This document shows, in pieces, positions 20,087 through 28,525 of a stretch of 64,000 bases of DNA (the first letter of the stretch is position 1; each line of letters opens with the position of its first letter). This DNA comes from a virus, in IMG/VR virus record IMGVR_UViG_3300032282_005530, positions 18,366-82,365 of that record, one strand, 5' to 3'. A model generated the notes under the pieces. The model did not search any database, was not told where the DNA came from, and worked only from the letters and a program-made list of their open reading frames with translations. The position numbers were made by a program, and so were the translations under genes.

Positions 20087-20337
20087 TCAGGTTTATATTC
20101 TGTCTTGGTTAATTCTTTCTTTTCACGTTTTATTTCTTCACGGGCTTCTTCAATATAAGACTCAACTATAGAACCTACTTTTTGGGTAGATTGCTTTTTT
20201 ATTGTACCACTGAAATATGGAAGTTTTAACAAAGTTTGTTCTTTACAAACTTCACATTCATTCTTTTTGTCTGTCATCGCATGATAATATTCAAAAGTAT
20301 TATCACACTTTTCACAATGATATACGTATCTAGGCAT
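20083..20337 (-). CDS. FmdB-type zinc-ribbon protein
   Basis: Starting at the ATG at 20337 gives MPRYVYHCEKC, the canonical opening of FmdB-family putative regulatory proteins (MPxYxYxCxxC). A second CxxC (CEVCKE) completes a four-cysteine zinc ribbon, followed by a charged helical tail. A GTG 9 nt upstream is also open but fits the family worse. It is a small regulator or structural zinc protein of unknown target, common in phages and bacteria. It overlaps the membrane-protein gene by 4 nt. Confidence 0.7.
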   Translation of the reverse strand: MPRYVYHCEKCDNTFEYYHAMTDKKNECEVCKEQTLLKLPYFSGTIKKQSTQKVGSIVESYIEEAREEIKREKKELTKTEYKPE

Positions 20338-20338
20338 A

Positions 20339-20557
20339 TCATTCACTTACAAATTGAGGTACTTCTTCTTCGTCTTCTGGTAATTTTGCTCTCACTGATG
20401 GTGGATTTGAAACAACTAATTCTCCATCTGGTCCAGTAAATAGTTCAAAACCTTTTAACACTGGAACAATGTCAGTCTGAGTTAGTAGGCTATTCTGTAA
20501 AGCCATCATTACTGCTCCGAGAGCTTGATTTGATAATTTTAATTTTTCCATTTTCAT
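20339..20557 (-). CDS. Conserved small phage protein
   Basis: This is a 72-residue protein with ATGA overlap to the upstream cupin gene. The motif LSNQALGAVMMALQNSLL followed by VLKGFELFTGPDGELVVSNPP resembles a small protein that recurs in T4-like marine phages, of unknown function. It is mostly one amphipathic helix, a beta hairpin and an acidic tail. It is placed between sugar genes and the sigma factor region. Confidence 0.55.
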   Translation of the reverse strand: MKMEKLKLSNQALGAVMMALQNSLLTQTDIVPVLKGFELFTGPDGELVVSNPPSVRAKLPEDEEEVPQFVSE

Positions 20558-20892
20558 ACCCTTCCGTAAGAATCTTCGTATCTTACTATATCTTCTTCTG
20601 CAAATGAAGTGCCTGTTTGTACTTCTATTACTACGAGATCATCAGTTCCAACGTTTTCTAATCTGTGTTTTGTAGTTGCTGGAATAAAATATATCATTCC
20701 TGCTTGTGTTGGTGAAATTTCATCATCAAGAGTTATTTCACCATTTCCACTTATAACACACCACAACTCATTTCTATTTTGATGAGATTGTAGACTAAAC
20801 TTTTGTCCTGGCTTTACAACTAGTTTTTTTACTTTACATTTTTCTTCTTCGTGGAGAATTTGAAACGTTCCCCAAGGTCTTGTTTCTGTCAT
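20554..20892 (-). CDS. Cupin, mannose-6-phosphate isomerase/GMP C-terminal type
   Basis: This is a 112-residue single cupin. RPWGTFQILHE, QKFSLQSHQNRNELWCVISG (metal-binding H..H..E motif 1), PATTKHRLEN (motif 2 His) and EVQTG..FAEEDIVRYEDSYGRV at the end match the type II mannose-6-phosphate isomerase domain normally found at the C-terminus of GMP/PMI enzymes. It would make mannose-6-phosphate from fructose-6-phosphate and feed GDP-mannose synthesis. The start overlaps the gmd stop by 4 nt, linking it to the sugar operon. No guanylyltransferase domain is seen, so the host would supply that step. Confidence 0.75.
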   Translation of the reverse strand: MTETRPWGTFQILHEEEKCKVKKLVVKPGQKFSLQSHQNRNELWCVISGNGEITLDDEISPTQAGMIYFIPATTKHRLENVGTDDLVVIEVQTGTSFAEEDIVRYEDSYGRV

Positions 20893-21869
20893 TTACTGCT
20901 CCTTTTCACATATTCTAAATCACTTTCATACATTTCTTTTGCTAATTGTTTAATATCAGTTTTAGGTTGCCAATTAAGAACTTTTTTTGCTTTTTCTGCA
21001 TTTCCTAAAAGGAATGGAACTTCATGAGGCCTGAATAATCTTGGATCTATTTCTAAATATTTATACGGATCAAGTTGAGCATTGTTAAAAACTAATTCTA
21101 AGAAATCTCTAACAGATTTCGAAATACCAGTTGCTATTACATAATCGTCCGGTTTATCTTGTTGCAACATCAACCACATAGCCTCAACATAATCTCTTGC
21201 ATGACCCCAATCTCTTTTTGCATCTAGATTTCCAAGTTGGATCTTTGCTTGTAGTCCTAATTTAATTTTGGCGGCGGCTATTGTTATTTTTCTTGTTACA
21301 AAAGTCTCACCGCGTCTTGGCGATTCATGATTAAATAATATACCACTATTTGCATGAATATTATATGAATAACGATAATTTCTAGTTAGATTGTGTGCAA
21401 ATAATTTAGCACAAGCATATGGAGACGCAGGTGTCATCAAGCTAGTTTCTACGTATCCTATTTCTGGTGTTGGTGCATCTCCATACATTTCCGAAGAAGA
21501 AGCTTGATAAAATTTTGTATCTGGTTTTATATTTCTAATTGCTTCTAATATTCTCATAGGTCCCATTGCAACACTATCAACACTATGTTCTACTAAATCA
21601 AAAGAAACTTTTACATGAGATTGTGCAGCTATGTTGTAAATTTCATCTGGTTTATATTGTTGTATAAATCTATAAATCGAGCCATTATCATTTAAATCAT
21701 AATATTCTAACTTAAAATTAGAATCTGATAATATATGATCTATTCTATTGGTATTGATTAGACTTGTTCTTCTTTTTGTGCCAATTACTTTATATCCTTT
21801 AGACAATAAAAGTTCTGCTAAATAAGAACCATCTTGGCCAGTAACTCCAGTTATAAGTGCGGTTTTCAA
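20889..21869 (-). CDS. gmd: GDP-mannose 4,6-dehydratase
   Basis: This is a 326-residue SDR-family enzyme that converts GDP-D-mannose to GDP-4-keto-6-deoxy-D-mannose using bound NADP. TGVTGQDGSYLAELLLSKGY is the Rossmann glycine motif specific to Gmd; SSSEMYGD and YACAKLFAHNLTRNYR provide the Ser/Thr and YxxxK catalytic residues, and NHESPRRGETFVTRK is the conserved Gmd substrate-binding stretch. Its length is normal. It is first in the pathway shared by GDP-fucose, colitose and perosamine routes, and is located next to the next two enzymes. Confidence 0.9.
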   Translation of the reverse strand: MKTALITGVTGQDGSYLAELLLSKGYKVIGTKRRTSLINTNRIDHILSDSNFKLEYYDLNDNGSIYRFIQQYKPDEIYNIAAQSHVKVSFDLVEHSVDSVAMGPMRILEAIRNIKPDTKFYQASSSEMYGDAPTPEIGYVETSLMTPASPYACAKLFAHNLTRNYRYSYNIHANSGILFNHESPRRGETFVTRKITIAAAKIKLGLQAKIQLGNLDAKRDWGHARDYVEAMWLMLQQDKPDDYVIATGISKSVRDFLELVFNNAQLDPYKYLEIDPRLFRPHEVPFLLGNAEKAKKVLNWQPKTDIKQLAKEMYESDLEYVKRSSK

Positions 21870-21895
21870 AATAGACTCCTAAATATTAATATCTT

Positions 21896-23056
21896 TTAAA
21901 TAACACAATTAATTAAATCACAAACTTGCTTAATATCATCATATGTTAAATTTTGATTATTTGGTACATATAAACCATATTTATGTATTAAATCACAATT
22001 TTTTAGATTTGTTATTCCATGATTTTTAATCCAAAATGGTTGTAATCCCATAGAGCCAGCAATCAATGGACGACACTCAATATTATTATTTTTTAATACA
22101 TCTATTATTGTATTTCTATTTTTAGAAACAATTGGAAATGCAAAATTTGATATTAAATTTTCTCTCATAGCAATATTAACATTATTATTTTTAATATTAT
22201 TTAAATAAGTTTTAAAATTTTCGAATCTTACTTTAGAAAAACTTTCTAAATTTTTTATTTGCCTCAAGCCTATAAAAGCTTGTAAATCCGTTGCTCTAAA
22301 ATTAAATCCAGAATAATAAAATGTATATAAAGAATCAAAACCGGTTATTTTCCACTCATCTCTAAGTTTATTTTTAAAATGTTCATTATTGTCTCGATCC
22401 CATCCGTGATTTCTGATACTCAATAGAACCTGATACAATTCTTCATCATTTGTATTTATGAAACCACCTTCTATTGTGCTAAGGTGATGGCCAAAATAAA
22501 ATGAATAAAAAGAAGCAAGTCCAAAATTTCCTAAATATGTATCTTTATATTTACTTCCAGCACTTTCGCAATTATCTTCCAATAATAAAACATCATACTT
22601 TTTACATAATTCCACAATTCTATTCATATCTGGAACTAATCCTAAAACTGAAACTAAAATTAAAGAAGATGGATTTTCTTTTTCGAAGATTTGCTCTAAA
22701 TGTTCTAGATCACAAGATAAATCTTGTAAATTACAATCACACAATATTACATCCATACCTAATATTTCCGGAGATGAAACATCAGTATGCCAACTTAAAG
22801 AAGGTACGACTATTTTATTGTTCTTCAATCTTCCCATTTGTTGAAGCGCACTTAGGGTTAAAAATATCGCAGAAGAACCAGAATTAACAAATACAGAATA
22901 TTTAGTACCTATTTTTTCTGCCCATCTATCTTGAAGTTCAACAGTTAATTTTCCTTTTGTTAGTTGAGGAGTATCTTCTGTACTCAACCATTCACAAAGA
23001 GATCTAATATCTTCTTTATTTATTGTATCATTTACAAGTTTTATCATAGTATTCAT
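21896..23056 (-). CDS. GDP-4-keto-6-deoxymannose 3-dehydratase, ColD-like
   Basis: This is a 386-residue DegT/DnrJ/EryC1 fold PLP enzyme. The usual Schiff-base lysine of this family is replaced: the motif reads YSFYFGHHLSTIEGG, with His where lysine normally sits. A His at this place is the hallmark of ColD, which removes the 3-hydroxyl instead of transaminating. Further ColD-like stretches are LLEDNCESAGS, LLSIRNHGWDR and NIECRPLIAGS. The start may be 23056 or the ATG at 23047. The gene overlaps the 3' end of the epimerase/reductase gene. With Gmd upstream in the pathway and a ColC-like enzyme next door, the product is probably GDP-4-keto-3,6-dideoxymannose. Confidence 0.78.
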   Translation of the reverse strand: MNTMIKLVNDTINKEDIRSLCEWLSTEDTPQLTKGKLTVELQDRWAEKIGTKYSVFVNSGSSAIFLTLSALQQMGRLKNNKIVVPSLSWHTDVSSPEILGMDVILCDCNLQDLSCDLEHLEQIFEKENPSSLILVSVLGLVPDMNRIVELCKKYDVLLLEDNCESAGSKYKDTYLGNFGLASFYSFYFGHHLSTIEGGFINTNDEELYQVLLSIRNHGWDRDNNEHFKNKLRDEWKITGFDSLYTFYYSGFNFRATDLQAFIGLRQIKNLESFSKVRFENFKTYLNNIKNNNVNIAMRENLISNFAFPIVSKNRNTIIDVLKNNNIECRPLIAGSMGLQPFWIKNHGITNLKNCDLIHKYGLYVPNNQNLTYDDIKQVCDLINCVI

Positions 23057-23933
23057 ATACCTTTCTTATTCCATCAAATAGATTTATAAAATTATAATTT
23101 CCAATAATATTTAAAAGCTTTTTATTTGTTACATCTTTTCTATGTTGACCATTTGGCTTTGTTGTGTCAAAAATAATTTGCAAATTTTGATTATTAGTAG
23201 ACTTTAAAGCTATTTCCGCTATTTCTTTTATATTGTAAATCTCATTATTAGATACATTACAGTTTTCAGTTATATTATTATCTAAAAATATTTTTATTAT
23301 ATATGCTAAATCTTTAGCATGCATAAATTGCCTTATTGGCGTACCATCTCCATAAATTTCTATATTTTGTTTTTTATTTTTATTTGCTTCATGTATTTTT
23401 CTTATCAAAGATGAAACATAATGTGAGTTTTCATCAAATTTATCATATTCTCCATACAGATTACATGGTATTAAATAATTATATTTTTTATTATATTGTT
23501 TATTAATAGAGTCAATTTGTACTGCTAAAGTTCTCTTTGCATATGCATATGAAAAATTTGACTTAGCTGGTGGACCTTCGAATAGCATATCTTCATTCAT
23601 TGGATAATTCGCAACAATATCAGGATATATGCAGGTACTTAAAACAGACAAACAATCTTCTACTGAATATTTTACACAATTTTGTAATAAGAATGTGTTC
23701 ATCAATACATTTTCTTCTAAAAATTGTACTGGGTATTTTAGATTTTCTGTTATACCGCCTACTCTTGCTGCTAGATGTATTACTTTTGTTGGCTTAATAT
23801 CTTTAAAAAGCTTATCTACTTGTTGTTGACTAGTCAAATCACAGTCTTTTGAAGATAAATATATGCCTTCGAACTTTAATTCTTTAAGGAATTTGCCAAC
23901 CATTCCGGAACCGCCAGTTATTAAAGTTGTCAT
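23028..23933 (-). CDS. GDP-L-fucose synthase / GDP-L-colitose synthase (ColC)-like epimerase-reductase
   Basis: This is a 301-residue extended SDR: TLITGGSGMVGKFLKE (NADP motif), HLAARVGGI (typical GMER/Fcl), LSTCIYPD and YAYAKRTL (Ser and YxxxK). Fcl performs 3,5-epimerisation and 4-reduction of GDP-4-keto-6-deoxymannose; its relative ColC performs 5-epimerisation and 4-reduction of the 3-deoxy compound. Sequence alone does not separate them, but a ColD-like gene directly downstream favours the ColC role. It overlaps FkbM-like and ColD-like genes by a few nt on either side, so it is tightly coupled. Confidence 0.75.
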   Translation of the reverse strand: MTTLITGGSGMVGKFLKELKFEGIYLSSKDCDLTSQQQVDKLFKDIKPTKVIHLAARVGGITENLKYPVQFLEENVLMNTFLLQNCVKYSVEDCLSVLSTCIYPDIVANYPMNEDMLFEGPPAKSNFSYAYAKRTLAVQIDSINKQYNKKYNYLIPCNLYGEYDKFDENSHYVSSLIRKIHEANKNKKQNIEIYGDGTPIRQFMHAKDLAYIIKIFLDNNITENCNVSNNEIYNIKEIAEIALKSTNNQNLQIIFDTTKPNGQHRKDVTNKKLLNIIGNYNFINLFDGIRKVYEYYDKTCK

Positions 23934-24532
23934 TTATTTTTTCTCCAACACTCCCAAACAAAAGGAAAGTCATAAATTTTAATAAAATTATTTTCTATTA
24001 ATAAATTTTGTATATTATTACGACGATTTTGACAATTTTCAATAAAATCATGAAATTGAACTTGTATGGAATTTATTTTTTGAATTGTATATTTTAAATC
24101 AGCTAAATTTTCTAATAAACTATATTCTTCACCTTCTATATTTATTTGGATTAAATCAATTTTATTTAAAGAAAAAATTTCAAACAATTTTTCAATTGTA
24201 ATCATTTTTATGTCTATAAAATTATCAGTTTTTTTATAAACAGAACTAGCATCCTTGTCTAAATATATTTTTTGTGTAGTATTTTTATCTGAAATACCAC
24301 AATTTAAAATGTGAACCTTTTTATTGTTTTTATATTTTTCTACTAGTATATTATAAAATTCTGGTACAGATTCTAATAAAATTATATTAGGATTATATTT
24401 TTTAATAATTTTATCTGCCCATACACCAGTATACGCTCCTAAGTCAACAACATAACTATCTTCATTGAGCTCGTGTTGAACAGAAAATGTATTATCTCCA
24501 TTCGATGAGAACCAATTATTTATATTGCTCAT
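23930..24532 (-). CDS. FkbM-family methyltransferase
   Basis: This is a 200-residue SAM-dependent methyltransferase: YVVDLGAYTGVWADKI (SAM motif I), NIILLESVPEFYNIL, and LIQINIEGEEYSLLENL, the FkbM signature (usually DIEGxE). FkbM enzymes O-methylate sugars. In this locus it probably caps or modifies the deoxysugar or glycan. It overlaps the epimerase gene by 4 nt. Confidence 0.75.
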   Translation of the reverse strand: MSNINNWFSSNGDNTFSVQHELNEDSYVVDLGAYTGVWADKIIKKYNPNIILLESVPEFYNILVEKYKNNKKVHILNCGISDKNTTQKIYLDKDASSVYKKTDNFIDIKMITIEKLFEIFSLNKIDLIQINIEGEEYSLLENLADLKYTIQKINSIQVQFHDFIENCQNRRNNIQNLLIENNFIKIYDFPFVWECWRKNK

Positions 24533-24535
24533 AAT

Positions 24536-25354
24536 TCATATTTCCTTCAGTAGTAAAGAATATAACGCTCTCTCTAGCATATCATAGTTAAGACTAAGAT
24601 TAAAATTAATATCAATATGCTTTTTTTTACTTTCATAAAGTTTAAAATCTATCTTATTTATTATTTTTTCTAAATAAGATAAATTATCGAATGTTAATAT
24701 GCCATCTTTATTAAAATAATCACCTATATTTGGACAACCCCAATAAATTGGTATTGTACCAACTGCAATACAATCGATTATTTTTTCAGTAAAATACCCT
24801 TCTATTTTAGCATTTTCTACAATAATAGAAAACATATAATCATTTAATCCATCTTCTTTAAATTTTATTGGCTTTGTTGAGCTTCCAAAAAAATCTATGT
24901 CAAAATTATTAAATTTTTTATAAATATCGTGCCTTAATTTATGTCCTTCAAGAAAATTTTTTTCAGAAAATATCATAGATATTTTCTTACTCTTTTTTTC
25001 AATAACTTGTGGATTTTTTATCCAACAACCACCCAAAGGAAGATATAAACCATTTGAAATATTTTTTATTAAATTTATATCATGAGTATATATACGATCA
25101 AATTTAGTACAATTTTCTTCCAAATAATCATATACATGAGGTATTAATTTGCGGCACTCTAAAGGCATCGCAATTTTTTTACCAGAAATATTTTCTATAA
25201 AATTAGATCTAATAAAATTATCAGTAAAAATAAAAATATTTGAATTATTAAAATTATTTCTTTCATATTCGATTAAATTAAATTCTTTATTAGGAACAGA
25301 ATATTTAATATGAGAAAAGTTTGAATCAAATAAATTAACAGTAATTTTATTCAT
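24536..25354 (-). CDS. GT10 (alpha-1,3-fucosyltransferase)-like glycosyltransferase
   Basis: Starting at ATG 25354 (ATGA overlap with the GT11 stop) gives 272 residues. The C-terminal half carries the family 10 signature: YMFSIIVENAKIEGYFTEKI, then AVGTIPIYWGCPNIGDYFN. Family 10 enzymes transfer L-fucose from GDP-fucose; a GDP-colitose donor would be a close mimic. An upstream in-frame ATG exists but would place 25 basic residues over the GT11 C-terminus, so it is rejected. It is adjacent to a GT11 enzyme, again pointing to fucose/colitose chemistry. Confidence 0.78.
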   Translation of the reverse strand: MNKITVNLFDSNFSHIKYSVPNKEFNLIEYERNNFNNSNIFIFTDNFIRSNFIENISGKKIAMPLECRKLIPHVYDYLEENCTKFDRIYTHDINLIKNISNGLYLPLGGCWIKNPQVIEKKSKKISMIFSEKNFLEGHKLRHDIYKKFNNFDIDFFGSSTKPIKFKEDGLNDYMFSIIVENAKIEGYFTEKIIDCIAVGTIPIYWGCPNIGDYFNKDGILTFDNLSYLEKIINKIDFKLYESKKKHIDINFNLSLNYDMLERALYSLLLKEI

Positions 25355-26130
25355 ATTTTTATCCAGTCTTCCGGAAAAAGATCTTGTGTATCTTGTGGAC
25401 CAAATTCGCCAAACCACTTGATGGGACAAATTACCTTTTTTTGTTTATTTTTATTTAACCATGCAGACCACCAACTAAAAGTACTATTTGCAATAACATT
25501 AAAAGAACATCTAGACATTAAATATAGATCTATATAATCTTGTTCGTTATTAATAAATTGTAAATTTTTAAATTTTAAATTATGTTTGCACCATTCTACA
25601 TCGTCACTGAACAATAAAATATTTTTATCTTCGTTTAAAATTTGTAATGCATTTTTATAATATTCAATATCACATACTGGATGTATTTTAGGATATCTCA
25701 AGTAATCGCCTCTTCTAACATGTAAAGAAATTGAATTATTAAAATCTATATTCGAATATTTTTTATTTATATAAGAACTTATTTCTTCTGTTTCTTCAAA
25801 TAATTTTTTAATGTCTTCTTTATGATCGATAAAATATTTTTCACTCTGAAAATATCCATCTAAAATTTGATTATTTTCAAGTGTAATTTGTTCATATGAA
25901 AATTTTTTTTCATTAAAAGATTTTAAATATAAATTTGGCTTTTCTTTTGATAATATAATTTTTGAAAAAATATTATTTTTATATTTATCAAAACTATATC
26001 CGTGAATTGAAGTATTGACATAGTTTTGATAAATGACTAATTCTGTTGAAAGATTTTTGGATAAAGAAAAAGCCGCAGCTATTTGAAATAGCTGATTTCC
26101 TAGTCCGCCTTTTAAATTGCAGGATATCAT
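25351..26130 (-). CDS. GT11 (alpha-1,2-fucosyltransferase)-like glycosyltransferase
   Basis: This is a 259-residue family 11 enzyme. It opens KGGLGNQLFQIAAAFSLS, has SLHVRRGDYLRYP (HxRRGDY, donor-binding), and ends with STFSWWSAWLN and ICPIKWF, all hallmarks of GT11. These enzymes use GDP-L-fucose; relatives sit in colitose-containing O-antigen clusters. The start overlaps the GT2 gene stop by 4 nt. It is one of two fucosyltransferase-type enzymes here, matching the GDP-sugar pathway. Confidence 0.85.
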   Translation of the reverse strand: MISCNLKGGLGNQLFQIAAAFSLSKNLSTELVIYQNYVNTSIHGYSFDKYKNNIFSKIILSKEKPNLYLKSFNEKKFSYEQITLENNQILDGYFQSEKYFIDHKEDIKKLFEETEEISSYINKKYSNIDFNNSISLHVRRGDYLRYPKIHPVCDIEYYKNALQILNEDKNILLFSDDVEWCKHNLKFKNLQFINNEQDYIDLYLMSRCSFNVIANSTFSWWSAWLNKNKQKKVICPIKWFGEFGPQDTQDLFPEDWIKI

Positions 26131-26861
26131 ATGTTTAATTTATTATATGGTATTTTATTTCTTATTTTACGATCGGTTGATAATTGTAGATTAAGATTTA
26201 CTTTATGATCATTTATTGGATTGCTAGTATTATAGCAATAAAGAATATCAGATACACATTTATGTTTTCCACCACTCATCTCTAACATCGGAAACATTAT
26301 GGCTAAATCCCACGCCATTCTATAAAATTCACCATCATCATCTTTTAAGTCTTCTATTTTTATATTTTTCCAAAGTTTATATTTAAAAGTTCTTAAATGA
26401 CTCGCTCTCCATGTGTCTTTTCTATAAAGATTATTTTTTATAACATTTTCTGAATACGAAGTAACATTTGAAGGTAAAATTCCTTGTGGATAATGTACAT
26501 AAGTTCCATATGTTAACAATATATCTTCGTTAGAATAATAATAATTTAACTTATACAAAGCAAAATCATCAAATAACCAGTCATCTCCATCTAATAATAC
26601 TATAACATCTTCATCGCTTGGTTTTGAATAGTTAATAGTATCATAAATATTTTTTAAAGCATATTTTTTTTCAGTATTCGTTATAATATTTAATTTAGGA
26701 TCCTTATATTTATTTAATACTTCTAATCCACGATCTGTAGAAATATCATCAGAAAAATAACATGAAAAATTATCATATTTTTGAGATAATAAACTTTCTA
26801 CCGTTTTAGACAACCATTTTTCTGTGTTATAAAATGGAATTATAATTTTAAAATTAATCAT
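26127..26861 (-). CDS. GT2-family glycosyltransferase
   Basis: This is a 244-residue GT-A fold enzyme: IIPFYNTEKWLSKTVESLLSQ at the start, CYFSDDISTDRG and VLLDGDDWLFDDFAL (DxD-type metal/nucleotide-sugar site). The length is that of a minimal catalytic domain without a membrane segment. It is part of the coupled glycosylation operon, with a 4-nt overlap with the GT11 gene and 3 nt from the next GT2. The sugar specificity cannot be read. Confidence 0.75.
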   Translation of the reverse strand: MINFKIIIPFYNTEKWLSKTVESLLSQKYDNFSCYFSDDISTDRGLEVLNKYKDPKLNIITNTEKKYALKNIYDTINYSKPSDEDVIVLLDGDDWLFDDFALYKLNYYYSNEDILLTYGTYVHYPQGILPSNVTSYSENVIKNNLYRKDTWRASHLRTFKYKLWKNIKIEDLKDDDGEFYRMAWDLAIMFPMLEMSGGKHKCVSDILYCYNTSNPINDHKVNLNLQLSTDRKIRNKIPYNKLNI

Positions 26862-26864
26862 ATT

Positions 26865-27470
26865 TTAATGTCCTACTTTATACATGATATAGTCTGAAAT
26901 ATAGATTTTTGCTTTATTGTCAATACTCTTCTTTAAGAAGAAAAAATCTTCTGCTTCACTAGATTCAAATAATATATTATTTTCTTTTAAAAAAGATGTT
27001 TTTATAGCAAAAGATATACCTACATTTCCAACATATAAAGAGTTATTTCCATATCTTGGAATTATTGTTCCATCTTTTAAAATCATTCTAAATATGCAAA
27101 AATCAAAATCATTTTTATTTGATTCCAATTTTAATGCTTCAACATAATCAGATGACAAAGTATCGTCATCATCTAAAAAGCCTATCCACTCGGAATCAAT
27201 CTGTTTGTTTAGTAAATGATTTCTAACGCCGCCGGCTTTACTGTGATTTTGTGCTTTAAAATCAACATTTTTTAAAAAACCTGTTTTAGGAAGATAAAAA
27301 TAATTTATTCTATCGTCTTGCATTGGTATTTTTATTTGTTGTTCAGTTAATCCATCAAATCCAACATAAGCACACCAATCATCTTGGCTTTGTTTTATTA
27401 ATGAATTTAAAGAATTATTTAAACTTTCTCTCGCTACACTTGGTATAATAAAAGTAATAAATTTTTTCAT
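26865..27470 (-). CDS. GT2-like glycosyltransferase
   Basis: The ATG at 27470 overlaps the upstream stop (ATGA) and gives about 200 residues beginning MKKFITFIIPSVARESL. It has GFLDDDDTLSSDYV as the DxD motif, and a WCAYVGFDG segment. It is a compact GT-A catalytic domain with a short C-terminal tail. The first ten residues of the longest frame are dropped because the overlap start is better. The acceptor is unknown. Confidence 0.68.
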   Translation of the reverse strand: MKKFITFIIPSVARESLNNSLNSLIKQSQDDWCAYVGFDGLTEQQIKIPMQDDRINYFYLPKTGFLKNVDFKAQNHSKAGGVRNHLLNKQIDSEWIGFLDDDDTLSSDYVEALKLESNKNDFDFCIFRMILKDGTIIPRYGNNSLYVGNVGISFAIKTSFLKENNILFESSEAEDFFFLKKSIDNKAKIYISDYIMYKVGH

Positions 27471-28525
27471 AATATTATTTTTGATATTTTGTTGTTCCAA
27501 ATTTTTCCAAACAATACATGATCGCTTATCATCTGTTTATCATTCTTTTTTTCTCCAACAGAATTAAATGTCAAAGATTCATCATGCCAAAAAAATAAAT
27601 CTTTTCCATAATACATCACTTTCTTATTGTCTTCAGAAACTCTCAGACAAATATCAACATCCTGAAAGTTTTTCGAAAGTGAAGGATTTAATCCGCCATT
27701 TTTAATAAACCAAAATAAATCATATAAATGAAAAGCACCGGTTATAAATGTTTCACCTTTATCGCAATTTACTAAATGATTATTGGGTTTAGAAAATCTT
27801 TTAAAATGTAGTGGATTATATAATATTGGATTATTTGCAAATTGTATCCAAGCTCCACCTCCAAATTGAACTGTTCCTCTCCATTTTCCATCTTTCATAT
27901 CTGGAAAATGTTGCTTCACATTTTCACTATCTTCTGTATGGCCTCTAAATGATTTAAGAGGATAAAGAAGTTTAGTTCCGGAAATAGTTGAACCATCTTC
28001 TCTGTGCTTTTTAATTATTGTTTCTAAGTATTCTCTTTTTTCAACCCATAAATCATTATTCCACAATATTATTTCTTCACAACCTAATTTGTTGGCGACA
28101 TATGCTCCAATATTACAAAGCATTGAAAAGTTGAAACCCTTTTGATTATCAACTTGTAATAAAGAAAGAGAAGAGTATTTTAAAAGAGACGAATAATCAT
28201 CTGTAGAACGATCATCAACTACCATTATATTACAAATCTCATCAACCTTGTTGATGAATAAATTATTCAAAGTATATTCAATTAAATCTAGATTATTCCT
28301 TGAAGGAATAATAATAAATGGTTTTGTTTTATCAAATTGTGTTTTTTGTTTTGTAAATTTGCAAATATATTCAACATCAATAGATTTAAATTTCGCTTGT
28401 TCTCCAATTACTTCATCAAGCAAGATTTCTTTTTGTTTGACTATAAATTTATCTGTAAAAATATCTATATCTTCATTAAATAAATTACACTCAAAGAATA
28501 ATTTCTGTTCCATCTGATTTTCCAT
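27467..28525 (-). CDS. GT2-family glycosyltransferase
   Basis: This is a 352-residue protein. After about 65 residues without a match, the GT-A domain begins (PFIIIPSRNNLDLIEYTLNN, MVVDDRSTDD, IILWNNDLWVEKREYLE), similar to rhamnosyltransferase-like GT2 enzymes that use NND rather than DxD. It continues with GGAWIQFAN and FITGAFHLYDLFWFIKNGG. The start overlaps the GT4 gene by 35 nt (or 23 nt from the ATG at 28513, which has a GGAA-type ribosome site). It acts in the glycan locus. Confidence 0.7.
   Translation of the reverse strand: MENQMEQKLFFECNLFNEDIDIFTDKFIVKQKEILLDEVIGEQAKFKSIDVEYICKFTKQKTQFDKTKPFIIIPSRNNLDLIEYTLNNLFINKVDEICNIMVVDDRSTDDYSSLLKYSSLSLLQVDNQKGFNFSMLCNIGAYVANKLGCEEIILWNNDLWVEKREYLETIIKKHREDGSTISGTKLLYPLKSFRGHTEDSENVKQHFPDMKDGKWRGTVQFGGGAWIQFANNPILYNPLHFKRFSKPNNHLVNCDKGETFITGAFHLYDLFWFIKNGGLNPSLSKNFQDVDICLRVSEDNKKVMYYGKDLFFWHDESLTFNSVGEKKNDKQMISDHVLFGKIWNNKISKIIL

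Noticed and set aside
22501-22887. Rightward frame inside the ColD-like gene
   Set aside because: Antisense to a gene with clear family motifs; low-complexity translation.
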